Positions 25,579 to 34,268 of a stretch of DNA of 64,000 nucleotides are shown piece after piece. The stretch lies in assembly GCF_018968705.1 (NCBI RefSeq), contig NZ_CP076668.1, forward strand, positions 2,491,001 to 2,555,000. Reading direction: 5' to 3'. The notes beneath the pieces are model-generated. The model did no database searches. It was not told the origin of the DNA and saw only the letters and a program-made list of their open reading frames with translations. Origin of the DNA: Pseudomonas lijiangensis (lineage in GTDB: Bacteria; Pseudomonadota; Gammaproteobacteria; Pseudomonadales; Pseudomonadaceae). Each line of letters opens with the position of its first letter. The first letter of the stretch is position 1. The position numbers and the translations under genes are program-made.

Positions 25579-25884
25579 TCAGCTCAGGCGAGAGGTCGAA
25601 CGGCGGACGATCTTGATCGAGTGGGTGAACTGCGGTTTTCGGCCAGGAGTCGCGCTCGGCTTGCGGCCGGTGGTATCGATGGTGATATTCCAGAAACCGG
25701 TGCTGGGCGCTGCGATCTTGGCCGGGAACTTGTCGAAAGCACCGCCGTGGTAGGTATGGCGTCCGCCGTTCTTGAAGCTGCGAAAGTTGGCATCGTTCAT
25801 CAGGCGAATATTGCACGTTTGCGAGCATTCGATGACGACCAGATCGTCCTCGTTCAAGTGCTCACGCTGGTGTACGAATTTCAT
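25579..25884 (-). CDS. DUF1883 domain protein
   Basis: A 101-residue protein made almost entirely of a DUF1883 domain: EDDLVVIECSQTCNIRLMND, then FRSFKNGGRHTYHGGAFDKFPAKIAAPSTGFWNIT. The domain is best known to me as the N-terminal part of some TIR or toxin-like proteins and also occurs alone. ATG 25884 has GGAG about 9 bp upstream. The C-terminal ~25 residues are basic and Ser/Thr-rich (TTGRKPSATPGRKPQF). It is followed by a 59-residue gene. Role unknown. Confidence 0.75.
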   Translation of the reverse strand: MKFVHQREHLNEDDLVVIECSQTCNIRLMNDANFRSFKNGGRHTYHGGAFDKFPAKIAAPSTGFWNITIDTTGRKPSATPGRKPQFTHSIKIVRRSTSRLS

Positions 25885-26055
25885 GGGTGTCTCCGAAAGC
25901 AGTGGCTTTTTCTGAAAAATCAAAACGATAGCATGCGGGGCGTGCCATTTGCCGTTGTTTGGGCGTCAATTGCGCTCTTTCTGGTAAAAAGTGTCCCGTT
26001 CGGGATCTAATTGCGCCTGTGCTTGTCGTAGCACCTTTAAATTGGAGGGGATTGT

Positions 26056-26406
26056 ATGAAACTGGCCGTTGTAGTCATGGCTTTGGCGATGAGCGGATGT
26101 GCGACCGTTGCTGATATCGAGCACTCGCCTGCAACCCTGAACGTGATTTCCGGCAAGACGCCTCAGCAGTATGCCGACTGTTTCGCCGGCAAGATCAGCG
26201 AGAGTCGCAAGCCCCCGCTCATCGAGCCTCATCGTGACGGCCTGCGCCTGATCGTTGCGCAAAGTTTCAGCAGTGACCCCGCAGCGGTGATTTATGTCGA
26301 GAATCGCTCCGGAGGCAGCACGATCAAGGTCCATGAACGTCTTTCCAACCTGCCTTTGCGTTTCAAGGATGTGCGCAACGCTGCCGAGGCCTGCATTTCA
26401 GGCTGA
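26056..26406 (+). CDS. Small lipoprotein, 116 residues
   Basis: A 116-residue protein with a lipoprotein signal: MKLAVVVMALAMSGCATV, lipobox AMSGC with lipidation at Cys15. The mature part contains two further Cys (YADCFAGK and AEACISG) that could form a disulphide. TTGGAGGGG lies upstream of ATG 26056. It is convergent with another small lipoprotein gene only 7 bp away. I recognise no named domain. Confidence 0.8.
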   Translation: MKLAVVVMALAMSGCATVADIEHSPATLNVISGKTPQQYADCFAGKISESRKPPLIEPHRDGLRLIVAQSFSSDPAAVIYVENRSGGSTIKVHERLSNLPLRFKDVRNAAEACISG

Positions 26407-26413
26407 TCGCCCT

Positions 26414-26695
26414 CTATTTGCACACCACCAGAACGCTACGGCTCTTGTAGTTGCCCACGTCCAGGCCAAGGGTTTTCTCGCTCTCGGCGGGGCGGGGCGT
26501 GCCATCGGTGCCGACGATCTCGTAACCGGTGCCCGCACAGGAAGCATCGGCCTTTTCATAGCAGCTGGCCCATGACATCGCTTCACCCGAGCAATCGATG
26601 CTCAGGCCTTGCTTGCCATTTTTCAGGTAGGTGTTGGAGGCGGTGGCGCAGCCAGTCAGGCCCAGTACAGCAATAATGGACAGAACTCTGATCAT
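26414..26695 (-). CDS. Small lipoprotein, 93 residues
   Basis: A 93-residue lipoprotein: MIRVLSIIAVLGLTGCATAS with lipobox LTGC and acylated Cys at about 16. The mature region carries four Cys (SIDCSG, ASCYEK, ASCAG, VVCK), suggesting two disulphides in the periplasm. ATG 26695 is preferred over a reading from 26800 because it puts the signal sequence at the N-terminus; the Shine-Dalgarno is weak (GAAG). Convergent with the 116-residue lipoprotein. Function unknown. Confidence 0.75.
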   Translation of the reverse strand: MIRVLSIIAVLGLTGCATASNTYLKNGKQGLSIDCSGEAMSWASCYEKADASCAGTGYEIVGTDGTPRPAESEKTLGLDVGNYKSRSVLVVCK

Positions 26696-26878
26696 GTTTT
26701 TCGCTTCAAGATAAGGCCGGGGGAAGTTTGCAATACGAGGCTTGGACTGATCGCCGGTGCCATCGTTCCGCCATGTGATCCATGATAATTCTTCTGTCAT
26801 GTGTCTGTCGTCATGTCATCACCGTGCTGCAATCGGTTTGCGTTGCAATCGTCGCAAATCCGAATGGAGAGGCGACTC

Positions 26879-28240
26879 ATGCGACTGTGCATAATCGGTG
26901 CCGGATACGTGGGGCTGGTAACGGCGGCCTGCTTTGCCGAAATGGGCAATCAGGTGCTGTGTGTCGAAACCCGCCTGCAGAGAATCGCCGCCTTGCGGCG
27001 TGGTGAGTGTCCCATTTACGAGCCAGGTCTTGAGCCCATGCTCAAGGAACATCAGGCCAGCGGGTTGCTCAGGTTTACCTCAAGCCTGGAGGAGGGCGTA
27101 CGCCAGGCCGAGATCATTTTCATTGCCGTGGGCACGCCGGGCAACGAGGACGGTGCGGCGGACCTGTCCCAGGTACTGAAAGTCGCCGATCAGTTGGGGC
27201 AATACCTGAATCGGGCTTGTCTGGTGGTCAACAAGTCAACCGTACCGGTGGGCACTGCCGAAGCGTTGTCCCTGCGCATCAACGGGCATCTTTCGCGACG
27301 CGGTCTGACAGCTCGTGCAAGGGTGGCGAGCAACCCCGAGTTTCTCAAGGAAGGCGCGGCCATCGAGGACTTCATGAGGCCGGACCGGGTGATTCTGGGC
27401 TGTGCGGAGGCTGAGTCCGCGCAACTGTTGCAACGTTTGTACGGGCCGTTTCTGCGCAACCGCGAGCGCGCGCTGGTCATGGACATACGCGCCGCAGAGT
27501 TCAGCAAATACGCCGCCAATGCCTTCCTGGCGACAAAGGTTTCCTTCATCAACGAAATGGCCGGCCTGTGTGCTCATCTGGGCGTGGATATCGAGCAGGT
27601 GCGGCGCGGTATCGGCAGTGATAAACGCATCGGTACGCATTTCATCTACGCCGGTTGCGGCTATGGCGGTTCGTGTTTCCCCAAGGATGTGCGGGCACTG
27701 ATTCGAACGGCCGAGCAGCAGGGGTTCGATCCGCAGATTCTGCGTGCCGTTCAGCAGCGCAATGCAACCCAGAAGACCTTGCTGTTCGAGGCCTTGCACC
27801 AGCATTTTGGCGGTTATATGCAGGGGCGGGTGGTTGCGTTGTGGGGGCTGGCCTTCAAGCCCGGCACGGACGACATTCGTGAAGCGCCAAGCCTGGTGCT
27901 GATCGATGCCTTGCTGGCGGCGGGTGTCAAAGTGCAGGCCACGGACCCGGCGGCCATGGGACCGGTGGCCGAATATTATTGCGGCGCAGTGCAAAGTGGT
28001 CAGCTACGCTTGAGCGAGTCGCTGTACAACTGTGTCGAAGGCGCAGATGCAGTGGTTCTGCTGACCGAATGGAAGCAGTTTCGTCAGCCGGATTTCATCC
28101 GCGTACGGGGCCTTATGCGCATGCCCGTGATTTTCGATGGGCGCAATATCTATGATTTTGCGGAACTATCTGCTCATGGATTCCTCTACCATGGCATCGG
28201 ACGGCCAGTGGCGGGGCATTGTAAGGTGACCGCCGCCTGA
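26879..28240 (+). CDS. ugd: UDP-glucose 6-dehydrogenase
   Basis: A 453-residue UDP-glucose/GDP-mannose dehydrogenase family enzyme making UDP-glucuronate. NAD loop GAGYVGLV (7-14), catalytic Cys266 in GYGGSCFPKD, and the C-terminal UDP-binding segment ALWGLAFKPGTDDIREAPS. ATG 26879 follows GGAGAGG. The next gene is galU, 44 bp downstream, which supplies UDP-glucose; the pair therefore encodes UDP-glucose and UDP-glucuronate supply for exopolysaccharide or lipopolysaccharide. A GDP-mannose dehydrogenase role is less likely given the galU linkage. Confidence 0.9.
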   Translation: MRLCIIGAGYVGLVTAACFAEMGNQVLCVETRLQRIAALRRGECPIYEPGLEPMLKEHQASGLLRFTSSLEEGVRQAEIIFIAVGTPGNEDGAADLSQVLKVADQLGQYLNRACLVVNKSTVPVGTAEALSLRINGHLSRRGLTARARVASNPEFLKEGAAIEDFMRPDRVILGCAEAESAQLLQRLYGPFLRNRERALVMDIRAAEFSKYAANAFLATKVSFINEMAGLCAHLGVDIEQVRRGIGSDKRIGTHFIYAGCGYGGSCFPKDVRALIRTAEQQGFDPQILRAVQQRNATQKTLLFEALHQHFGGYMQGRVVALWGLAFKPGTDDIREAPSLVLIDALLAAGVKVQATDPAAMGPVAEYYCGAVQSGQLRLSESLYNCVEGADAVVLLTEWKQFRQPDFIRVRGLMRMPVIFDGRNIYDFAELSAHGFLYHGIGRPVAGHCKVTAA

Positions 28241-28284
28241 TTAGACTGCGCCGCTAACACCAACAGCCCTTACCAAGGACTTTT

Positions 28285-29124
28285 ATGATCAAGAAATGCT
28301 TGTTCCCAGCAGCCGGTTACGGCACTCGCTTTTTGCCAGCGACCAAGGCCATGCCCAAGGAAATGCTGCCGGTGGTCAACAAGCCACTGATCCAATACGG
28401 TGTGGAAGAAGCGCTTGCAGCTGGTCTGAATGAGATCTCCATCGTCACCGGTCGCGGCAAGCGCGCACTGGAAGACCATTTCGACATCAGCTACGAGCTG
28501 GAACACCAGATCAAGGGTACGGATAAAGAGAAGTACCTGGTTGGTATTCGCAAGCTGATCGACGAGTGCAGCTTCTCCTACACTCGCCAGACCGAAATGA
28601 AAGGCCTGGGTCACGCGATCCTCAGCGGTCGTCCTCTGATCGGCAAGGAAGCGTTCGCCGTTGTTCTGGCGGACGACCTGTGTGTGAACCTCGATGGCGA
28701 CGGCGTACTGGCCCAGATGGTCAAGCTGCACAACCATTACGGCTGCTCGATCATCGCGATCCAGGAAGTCGATCCGCAGGAAACCAACAAGTACGGCGTC
28801 ATTGCCGGTGACGAAATCAAGCCGGGCCTGTTCCGTGTCACCGACATGGTCGAGAAGCCGAAGCCTGAAGACGCTCCATCGAACATGGCGATCATCGGTC
28901 GTTACATTCTGACGCCGGACATCTTCGAGAAAATCGAACAGACCGCTCCAGGCAAAGGCGGCGAGATCCAGATCACCGACGCCCTGATGAAGCAGGCTGC
29001 CGAAGGCAACGTGCTGGCCTACAAGTTCAAGGGCCAGCGTTTCGACTGCGGCGGCGCAGAAGGCTATATCGAAGCAACCAACTTCTGCTTCGAGCACTTC
29101 TACAAAACGGGCAAGGCTTACTGA
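28285..29124 (+). CDS. galU: UTP-glucose-1-phosphate uridylyltransferase GalU
   Basis: A 279-residue nucleotidyltransferase forming UDP-glucose from UTP and glucose 1-phosphate. The N-terminal loop FPAAGYGTRFLPATKAMPKE with the activating Lys and the downstream VVNKPLIQYGVEEA are diagnostic, as are GLGHAILSG and RFDCGGAEGYIEA. AAGGA precedes ATG 28285. It is the second gene of ugd-galU and is followed by a strong terminator at 29145-29177. Codon choice is more biased than in neighbours, consistent with high expression. Confidence 0.95.
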   Translation: MIKKCLFPAAGYGTRFLPATKAMPKEMLPVVNKPLIQYGVEEALAAGLNEISIVTGRGKRALEDHFDISYELEHQIKGTDKEKYLVGIRKLIDECSFSYTRQTEMKGLGHAILSGRPLIGKEAFAVVLADDLCVNLDGDGVLAQMVKLHNHYGCSIIAIQEVDPQETNKYGVIAGDEIKPGLFRVTDMVEKPKPEDAPSNMAIIGRYILTPDIFEKIEQTAPGKGGEIQITDALMKQAAEGNVLAYKFKGQRFDCGGAEGYIEATNFCFEHFYKTGKAY

Positions 29125-29144
29125 TTCACGCTCGCACGCTTCAA

Positions 29145-29177
29145 GACAAGGCCACCTTCGGGTGGCCTTGTCGTTTT
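29145..29177 (+). terminator. Rho-independent terminator after galU
   Basis: A perfect 12-bp stem GACAAGGCCACC with a TTCG tetraloop (29157-29160) followed by GTTTT. It separates ugd-galU from gor. Confidence 0.9.
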
Positions 29178-29226
29178 CTGACTGACCGTTTAGCGGTTAT
29201 GCTGGCCCATCGCTAAGGAGACAGTA

Positions 29227-30591
29227 ATGGCTTACGACTTCGATCTTTTTGTAATTGGTGCCGGTTCCGGCGGTGTCAGGGCGGCGCGTTTTGCCGCCGG
29301 TTTCGGTGCGCGAGTGGCCGTGGCCGAAAGTCGCTATCTGGGCGGCACATGCGTCAATGTGGGCTGCGTGCCCAAGAAGCTTCTGGTGTACGGTGCGCAT
29401 TACTCCGAAGATTTCGAGCAGGCCAAAGGCTTTGGCTGGTCGCTGGGCGAGGCGCAATTCGACTGGGCCACGCTGATCGCCAACAAGGACCGCGAAATCA
29501 ATCGCCTCAACGGCATCTACCGCAATCTGCTGGTCAACAGCGGCGTCACGCTGCTGGAAGGTCATGCCCGTATCACCGGGCCGCAGCGCGTTGAAATAAA
29601 CGGCCAGAGCTACAGTGCCGAACGCATTCTGATTGCGACCGGTGGCTGGCCACAGGTGCCTGACGTGCCGGGGCGCGAGCATGCCATTACCTCCAATGAA
29701 GCCTTCTATCTCAAGGAACTGCCCAAGCGCGTGACCGTGGTCGGCGGTGGCTACATTGCTGTCGAGTTCGCTTCGATCTTCAACGGTCTGGGTGCCGACA
29801 CCACGCTGCTCTATCGCGGCGATCTGTTCCTGCGCGGTTTCGATGGCGGCGTGCGTGCTCACCTGCATGAAGAGCTGGTGAAGCGAGACATGAATGTGCG
29901 TTTCAACAGCGATATCGAGGGTATCGAAAAGCAGGCCGATGGCAGCCTGTTGTTGTCCCTCAAGGATGGCAGCAGCCTGGAGACGGACTGTGTGTTCTAC
30001 GCCACGGGTCGCCGCCCCATGCTCGACAATCTCGGGCTGGAAAGCGTCAACATCAAGCTGGACGAGCGCGGCTACATTGAAGTCGACGAGCATTATCAGA
30101 GCAGCGAGCCTTCGATCCTGGCCATTGGCGATGTAATCGGTGGCGTGCAACTGACGCCGGTTGCGCTGGCCGAAGGCATGGCCGTGGCCCGTCGCCTGTT
30201 CAAGCCTGAGCAATATCGCCCGGTGGATTACAACCATATTCCGACGGCGGTCTTCAGCCTGCCGAACATTGGTACTGTTGGCCTGACCGAAGAAGACGCC
30301 ATCAAGGCCGGGCATCAGGTGCAGATTTTCGAGAGCCGTTTCCGCCCCATGAAACTGACCCTGACCGACGTTCAGGAGAAGACGTTCATGAAACTGGTGG
30401 TCGACGCCCAGACCGACCGCGTGCTGGGTTGCCACATGGTAGGGCCGGATGCTGGCGAGATCGTTCAGAGCCTGGCAATCGCCCTGAAGGCAGGCGCGAC
30501 CAAGCAGATCTTCGACGATACCATCGGCGTACACCCGACCGCCGCGGAAGAGTTTGTGACGATGAGGACGCCGGTTTCGCGGGCGCTGTAA
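29227..30591 (+). CDS. gor: Glutathione-disulfide reductase
   Basis: A 454-residue flavoprotein that reduces glutathione disulphide with NADPH. FAD loop [16 protein letters not shown], redox disulphide [13 protein letters not shown] (Cys42 and Cys47), NADPH loop [14 protein letters not shown] and the catalytic C-terminal [19 protein letters not shown] lies just before ATG 29227. It stands as its own unit, between the galU terminator and a REP element at 30600. Length and motifs fit Gor rather than lipoamide dehydrogenase. Confidence 0.94.
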   Translation: MAYDFDLFVIGAGSGGVRAARFAAGFGARVAVAESRYLGGTCVNVGCVPKKLLVYGAHYSEDFEQAKGFGWSLGEAQFDWATLIANKDREINRLNGIYRNLLVNSGVTLLEGHARITGPQRVEINGQSYSAERILIATGGWPQVPDVPGREHAITSNEAFYLKELPKRVTVVGGGYIAVEFASIFNGLGADTTLLYRGDLFLRGFDGGVRAHLHEELVKRDMNVRFNSDIEGIEKQADGSLLLSLKDGSSLETDCVFYATGRRPMLDNLGLESVNIKLDERGYIEVDEHYQSSEPSILAIGDVIGGVQLTPVALAEGMAVARRLFKPEQYRPVDYNHIPTAVFSLPNIGTVGLTEEDAIKAGHQVQIFESRFRPMKLTLTDVQEKTFMKLVVDAQTDRVLGCHMVGPDAGEIVQSLAIALKAGATKQIFDDTIGVHPTAAEEFVTMRTPVSRAL

Positions 30592-30599
30592 CACCTCTT

Positions 30600-30665
30600 G
30601 CAGCTTGGAGCTTGTAGCTTGGCGCCCGCTACAAGCCGCAAGCTTCAAGCTGCAAGCTGCAAGCG
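30600..30665. repeat. AAGCTTGCAGCTTG-type REP/inverted repeat after gor
   Basis: A 65-bp element made of repeated AGCTTG/CAAGCT units: GCAGCTTGGAGCTTGTAGCTT on one side (30600-30620) and CTACAAGCCGCAAGCTTCAAG then CTGCAAGCTGCAAG on the other. It folds as a long imperfect hairpin and belongs to a different REP family from the GTGGGAG elements in this window. Confidence 0.65.
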
Positions 30666-30788
30666 ATTTTGCGGCGCGCCTAATATTCGCATTTTTCATA
30701 ATTAGCTTATAAGAAAATGTGCTTTTTAATGATTTTGTTATGCGCTTAGTCTTGTCTGACAGGTTTCAAGTCATTCAGGAGCAATACC

Positions 30789-31607
30789 ATGAGCAACGTC
30801 AGCGCTTTGCCAGTCCAGCAAGGGACTCCAGGCCCGGAAAAGTCAGGCAGTGTCCGGGATCGGGTTTCGCCAGAGGAGTGGGAAGTGCGGGTCAAGCTGG
30901 CGGCGGCTTATCGTCTGGCAGCCCTCAAGCGCTGGACCGATCACATCTACACCCATTTCTCCGCACGGGTTCCAGGCCCGGACGAGCACTTTCTGATCAA
31001 TGCATTCGGTCTGTTGTTCGATGAAATCACGGCCTCGAATCTGGTCAAGGTCGATCTCGATGGCACCATCGTCGACGATCCCACAGGACTCGGCATCAAC
31101 TACGCCGGTTACGTGATTCACAGCGCAATCCATGGCGCACGCCCCGATCTTCAGGCGGTGCTGCATACCCATACCCGTGACGGCATTGCGGTGTCTGCAC
31201 AGAAGGACGGCCTGTTGCTGATTTCCCAGCATTCGCTGGCTTTCTCGGGTCGAGTGGCTTATCACGGTTATGAAGGCATCGCCTTGAACCTGGACGAGCG
31301 TGAGCGGCTGGTGGGCGACCTGGGCGACAAGAGCGTGATGATCCTGCGCAACCACGGTTTGCTGACGGCCGGGGTGAGTGTCGAGCATGCCTTTCAGCAA
31401 CTGCACTCCCTGGAATACGCCTGCAATATTCAGATCGCCGCCCAGGCCGCAGGCAATGCGGAACTGGTCTTCCCGCCCGCAGAAGTGATCGCCACCGTCG
31501 AGAGTCAGGCCAAGGCCATCAAGGATGGTAACGGGCCGGGTGTGGCCAGGCACTGGAATGCGCTTATCCGTCAGCTTGAGCGCACCGATACCGACTACAA
31601 GACCTGA
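30789..31607 (+). CDS. Class II aldolase/adducin domain protein
   Basis: A 272-residue protein of the class II aldolase/adducin family, the fold of fuculose-phosphate aldolase and ribulose-5-phosphate epimerase. Zinc-binding positions are visible: HTHTRD (two His, about 119-122) and a later His in RNHGLLTAG; ALKRWTDHIYTHFSARVPG is the conserved N-terminal region. Members of this length without a clear tetrose-binding loop are often of unknown substrate. TCAGGAGC precedes ATG 30789. It is preceded by an AT-rich upstream region (30665-30740) that probably holds its promoter, and followed 101 bp later by glutaminase. Confidence 0.82.
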   Translation: MSNVSALPVQQGTPGPEKSGSVRDRVSPEEWEVRVKLAAAYRLAALKRWTDHIYTHFSARVPGPDEHFLINAFGLLFDEITASNLVKVDLDGTIVDDPTGLGINYAGYVIHSAIHGARPDLQAVLHTHTRDGIAVSAQKDGLLLISQHSLAFSGRVAYHGYEGIALNLDERERLVGDLGDKSVMILRNHGLLTAGVSVEHAFQQLHSLEYACNIQIAAQAAGNAELVFPPAEVIATVESQAKAIKDGNGPGVARHWNALIRQLERTDTDYKT

Positions 31608-31708
31608 TGTCGTGTGCTGACTGCAAATCACGGGACATTGCCCCTCTTGGGTGATGCTCGTTTTCAATTGTTGGTGTAGTGTGCGCACCCAAAACAAGGG
31701 GCGCATGC

Positions 31709-32617
31709 ATGCAAAACCTGCTGAACGAAATTCTTGATGAAGTCAGACCCTTGCTCGGCCAGGGCAAGGTCGCCAATTACATTCCTGCGCTGGGTGAAGT
31801 TCGCCCCGATCAATTGGGTATCGCGGTCTATAGCAACAGCGGCGAAGTGTTCCATGCCGGTGATGCTGCCACGCCGTTTTCGATCCAGAGTATCTCCAAG
31901 GTCTTCAGCCTGGTGCAGGCCATCGGACATTCCGGCGAGGACATCTGGAAGCGCCTGGGGCATGAGCCTTCCGGTCAGCCTTTCAACTCGCTGGTCCAGC
32001 TGGAGTTCGAGCGGGGCAGGCCGCGCAACCCGTTCATCAACGCCGGGGCGCTGGTGATCTGCGATATCAATCAGGCGCGCTTCGCTGCCCCCGCGCTGTC
32101 CATGCGTGACTTCGTGCGACGTCTGTGCGGCAACCCGACCATCATTTCCGATGCCAAGGTCGCGGAGTCCGAATACCAGCACCGTTCCCGCAATGCGGCT
32201 GCGGCCTACCTGATGAAGTCCTTCGACAACTTCAATGGCGACGTCGAAGACGTGCTGCGCAGTTATTTCCATCATTGCGCCCTGAGCATGAACTGCATCG
32301 ATCTGGCGCGTGCCTTCGGTTTTCTGGCCAATCAGGGTTTCTGTACCCACAGCGGCGAGCAGATTCTGACGGCACGCCAGGCCACGCAACTGAACTCGAT
32401 CATGGCCACCAGCGGTCTTTACGACGAAGCCGGCAACTTTGCCTATCGGGTCGGCCTGCCGGGCAAGAGTGGCGTGGGTGGTGGTATTGTTGCCGTGGTG
32501 CCGGGACGTTTTTCTGTTTGTGTCTGGTCCCCGGAATTGAACGCGGCGGGCAATTCGCTGGTCGGTATGGCAGCGCTGGAAAAGCTGAGTGCGAGGATTG
32601 AATGGTCTGTGTTCTAG
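31709..32617 (+). CDS. glsB: Glutaminase
   Basis: A 302-residue bacterial glutaminase of the serine-dependent beta-lactamase-like fold, which hydrolyses glutamine to glutamate and ammonia. Catalytic Ser61 and Lys64 are in SIQSISKVF, and the family blocks [18 protein letters not shown] and [13 protein letters not shown] are all present. ATG 31709 follows AAGGGGC. Length matches E. coli YbaS/YneH (about 308-310). It precedes a DUF1615 lipoprotein by 24 bp and is possibly co-transcribed with it. Confidence 0.93.
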   Translation: MQNLLNEILDEVRPLLGQGKVANYIPALGEVRPDQLGIAVYSNSGEVFHAGDAATPFSIQSISKVFSLVQAIGHSGEDIWKRLGHEPSGQPFNSLVQLEFERGRPRNPFINAGALVICDINQARFAAPALSMRDFVRRLCGNPTIISDAKVAESEYQHRSRNAAAAYLMKSFDNFNGDVEDVLRSYFHHCALSMNCIDLARAFGFLANQGFCTHSGEQILTARQATQLNSIMATSGLYDEAGNFAYRVGLPGKSGVGGGIVAVVPGRFSVCVWSPELNAAGNSLVGMAALEKLSARIEWSVF

Positions 32618-32641
32618 ACCTGTATCGAGAGAGGTAAGCAA

Positions 32642-33742
32642 TTGAAGGGAGTGAAGTCTGGAACGCTCATGATGAGCCTTGCATTGGCGCTTGCCGGATG
32701 CAGCAGCCAGCGGGTTCAAGAGCCGGAATTGAGCCCTGATCAGGCGCGGGCGCAGATCGTGCGCCTGATGCCGCCCAAGACTCCGGATCGTCAGGAGTGG
32801 GCAGGCGATATCTATGCCGCGTTCGTGGCGCAGAGAATCGATCTGACCCCCGAGAACCTGTGTTCCGTGCTGGCGGTGACCGAGCAGGAATCCACTTATC
32901 AGGTTGATCCGACAGTGCCGGGAATGGCGAAGATCGCCCGTGCCGAGATCGATCGGCGTGCCTCGCGGCTGCATATTCCGGCGGCGCTGGTCAACGCAGC
33001 CCTGCGGATCCGTTCGCCCAGTGGCAAAACCTATGGCGCGCGGCTGGATGCGGCTCGTACCGAGAAGGAACTGAGCGCCATTTTCGATGACTTCATCGGC
33101 ATGGTGCCCCTTGGGCAGACCCTGTTCGGCAATTTCAATCCGGTGCGCACGGGCGGGCCGATGCAGGTCAGCATTGCCTTCGCCGAAAAGCAGGCGGCCA
33201 ATTATCCCTATGCGGTCGATGGTTCCATTCGCCGGGAAGTCTTCACCCGTCGCGGCGGCATGTACTTCGGTATCGCCCATCTGCTGGGTTACCCGGCCAG
33301 CTACACGCAGTCGATCTACCGTTTCGCGGATTTCAATGCCGGCTGGTACGCCAGCCGCAATGCCGCTTTCCAGAATGCGGTCAGCCGTGCCACGGGGATC
33401 GAGCTGGCGCTGGATGGCGACCTGATTCGCTATGATTCGACGTCTCCGGGCGCTACGGAGCTTGCGGTTCGCACGTTGGGTGATCGCCTGGACATGAGCA
33501 ATTCGGCCATCTGGAATCAGCTCAAGCAGGGCGACACGTTCGAGTTCGAGGAAACCCGGCTTTATACCCGTGTCTTCGAGCTGGCCCAGAAGACTCAGGG
33601 CAAGCCGCTGCCCCGCGCCGTATTGCCCGGCATTGTCCTGAAAAGTCCGAAGATTACCCGCAAGCTGACAACGGCCTGGTTTGCCGAGCGCGTCGATGAG
33701 CGACGCGAACGCTGCATGCAGCGTTCTTCGGCAGGCGTTTGA
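32642..33742 (+). CDS. DUF1615 family lipoprotein
   Basis: A 366-residue lipoprotein: signal MKGVKSGTLMMSLALALAGC with lipobox LAGC (Cys20), then a long periplasmic domain matching DUF1615 as I remember it (about 360 residues, several Proteobacteria). The start is TTG 32642 with GAGAGG about 6 bp upstream; an internal GTG is too close to that site. A glutamate near SVLAVTEQESTYQVDP resembles lysozyme-like lytic transglycosylase sites, and GGMYFGIAHLLGYPASYTQSIYRFADF is similar in style. A peptidoglycan role is only a suggestion. Confidence 0.75.
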   Translation: MKGVKSGTLMMSLALALAGCSSQRVQEPELSPDQARAQIVRLMPPKTPDRQEWAGDIYAAFVAQRIDLTPENLCSVLAVTEQESTYQVDPTVPGMAKIARAEIDRRASRLHIPAALVNAALRIRSPSGKTYGARLDAARTEKELSAIFDDFIGMVPLGQTLFGNFNPVRTGGPMQVSIAFAEKQAANYPYAVDGSIRREVFTRRGGMYFGIAHLLGYPASYTQSIYRFADFNAGWYASRNAAFQNAVSRATGIELALDGDLIRYDSTSPGATELAVRTLGDRLDMSNSAIWNQLKQGDTFEFEETRLYTRVFELAQKTQGKPLPRAVLPGIVLKSPKITRKLTTAWFAERVDERRERCMQRSSAGV

Positions 33743-33747
33743 AGCGT

Positions 33748-34179
33748 TCAGGGAAAGGCTTGCAGTTTCTCAATGGTCATGGCGTCCGGCTCACCCTCGA
33801 AGAAGGTGTCCAGCACCTCCTGGAACAAGGGATGTTCCGGTGCCGCGGCTGCAAACAGGGTCATGCTTGAATGCAGCTTGAGATCATCCGGGGAGCCGAA
33901 AATCTGTCGGGCCGAACGCTGCACCTGAGGTGCGATGGTTTTTGCACACAGCTCCAGACGCGGCCCCAGCAGCGGGTGCCGCAAATAGGCCCGGGCTTCA
34001 TCGAGGCCGCTGATGGCATAGCGCTGCGCCATGGCGCTGTGTCCAAGGCCCCTGATCTGCGGAAATACAAACCACATCCAGTGACTGCGCTTTCTGCCGG
34101 CTTCGAGTTCGGCCAGTGCCTGCCGGAAAACCGGCTCCTGAGCGTCGACGAAGCGTTGCAGGTCGTAAGCATCGTGCAT
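33748..34179 (-). CDS. DUF1810 family protein
   Basis: A 143-residue DUF1810 protein: YDLQRFVDAQEPVFRQALAELEAGRKRSHWMWFVFPQIRGLG is the family hallmark, followed by RHPLLGPRLELC and IFGSPDDLKLHSSMTLF. ATG 34179 has AGAGGCAC upstream. The family is small, cytoplasmic and of unknown function. It is divergent from the ABC transporter gene (89 bp between starts), and its 3' end is 5 bp from the end of the DUF1615 gene. Confidence 0.85.
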   Translation of the reverse strand: MHDAYDLQRFVDAQEPVFRQALAELEAGRKRSHWMWFVFPQIRGLGHSAMAQRYAISGLDEARAYLRHPLLGPRLELCAKTIAPQVQRSARQIFGSPDDLKLHSSMTLFAAAAPEHPLFQEVLDTFFEGEPDAMTIEKLQAFP

Positions 34180-34268
34180 GATGTGCCTCTTTTTCACGTT
34201 GGGCCGGGGCCGTTTTGTGATATCAGGCCTGCTCTCAATCCATTCCTGTTTCAAGAGTTCCTGTACGC

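Noticed and set aside
29197..30699. 500-codon minus-strand frame antisense to gor
   Set aside because: Shadow of gor, crossing the REP at 30600.
31664..33280. 538-codon minus-strand frame across glutaminase and DUF1615 genes
   Set aside because: Shadow frame over two well-supported plus-strand genes and their gap; no domain seen.
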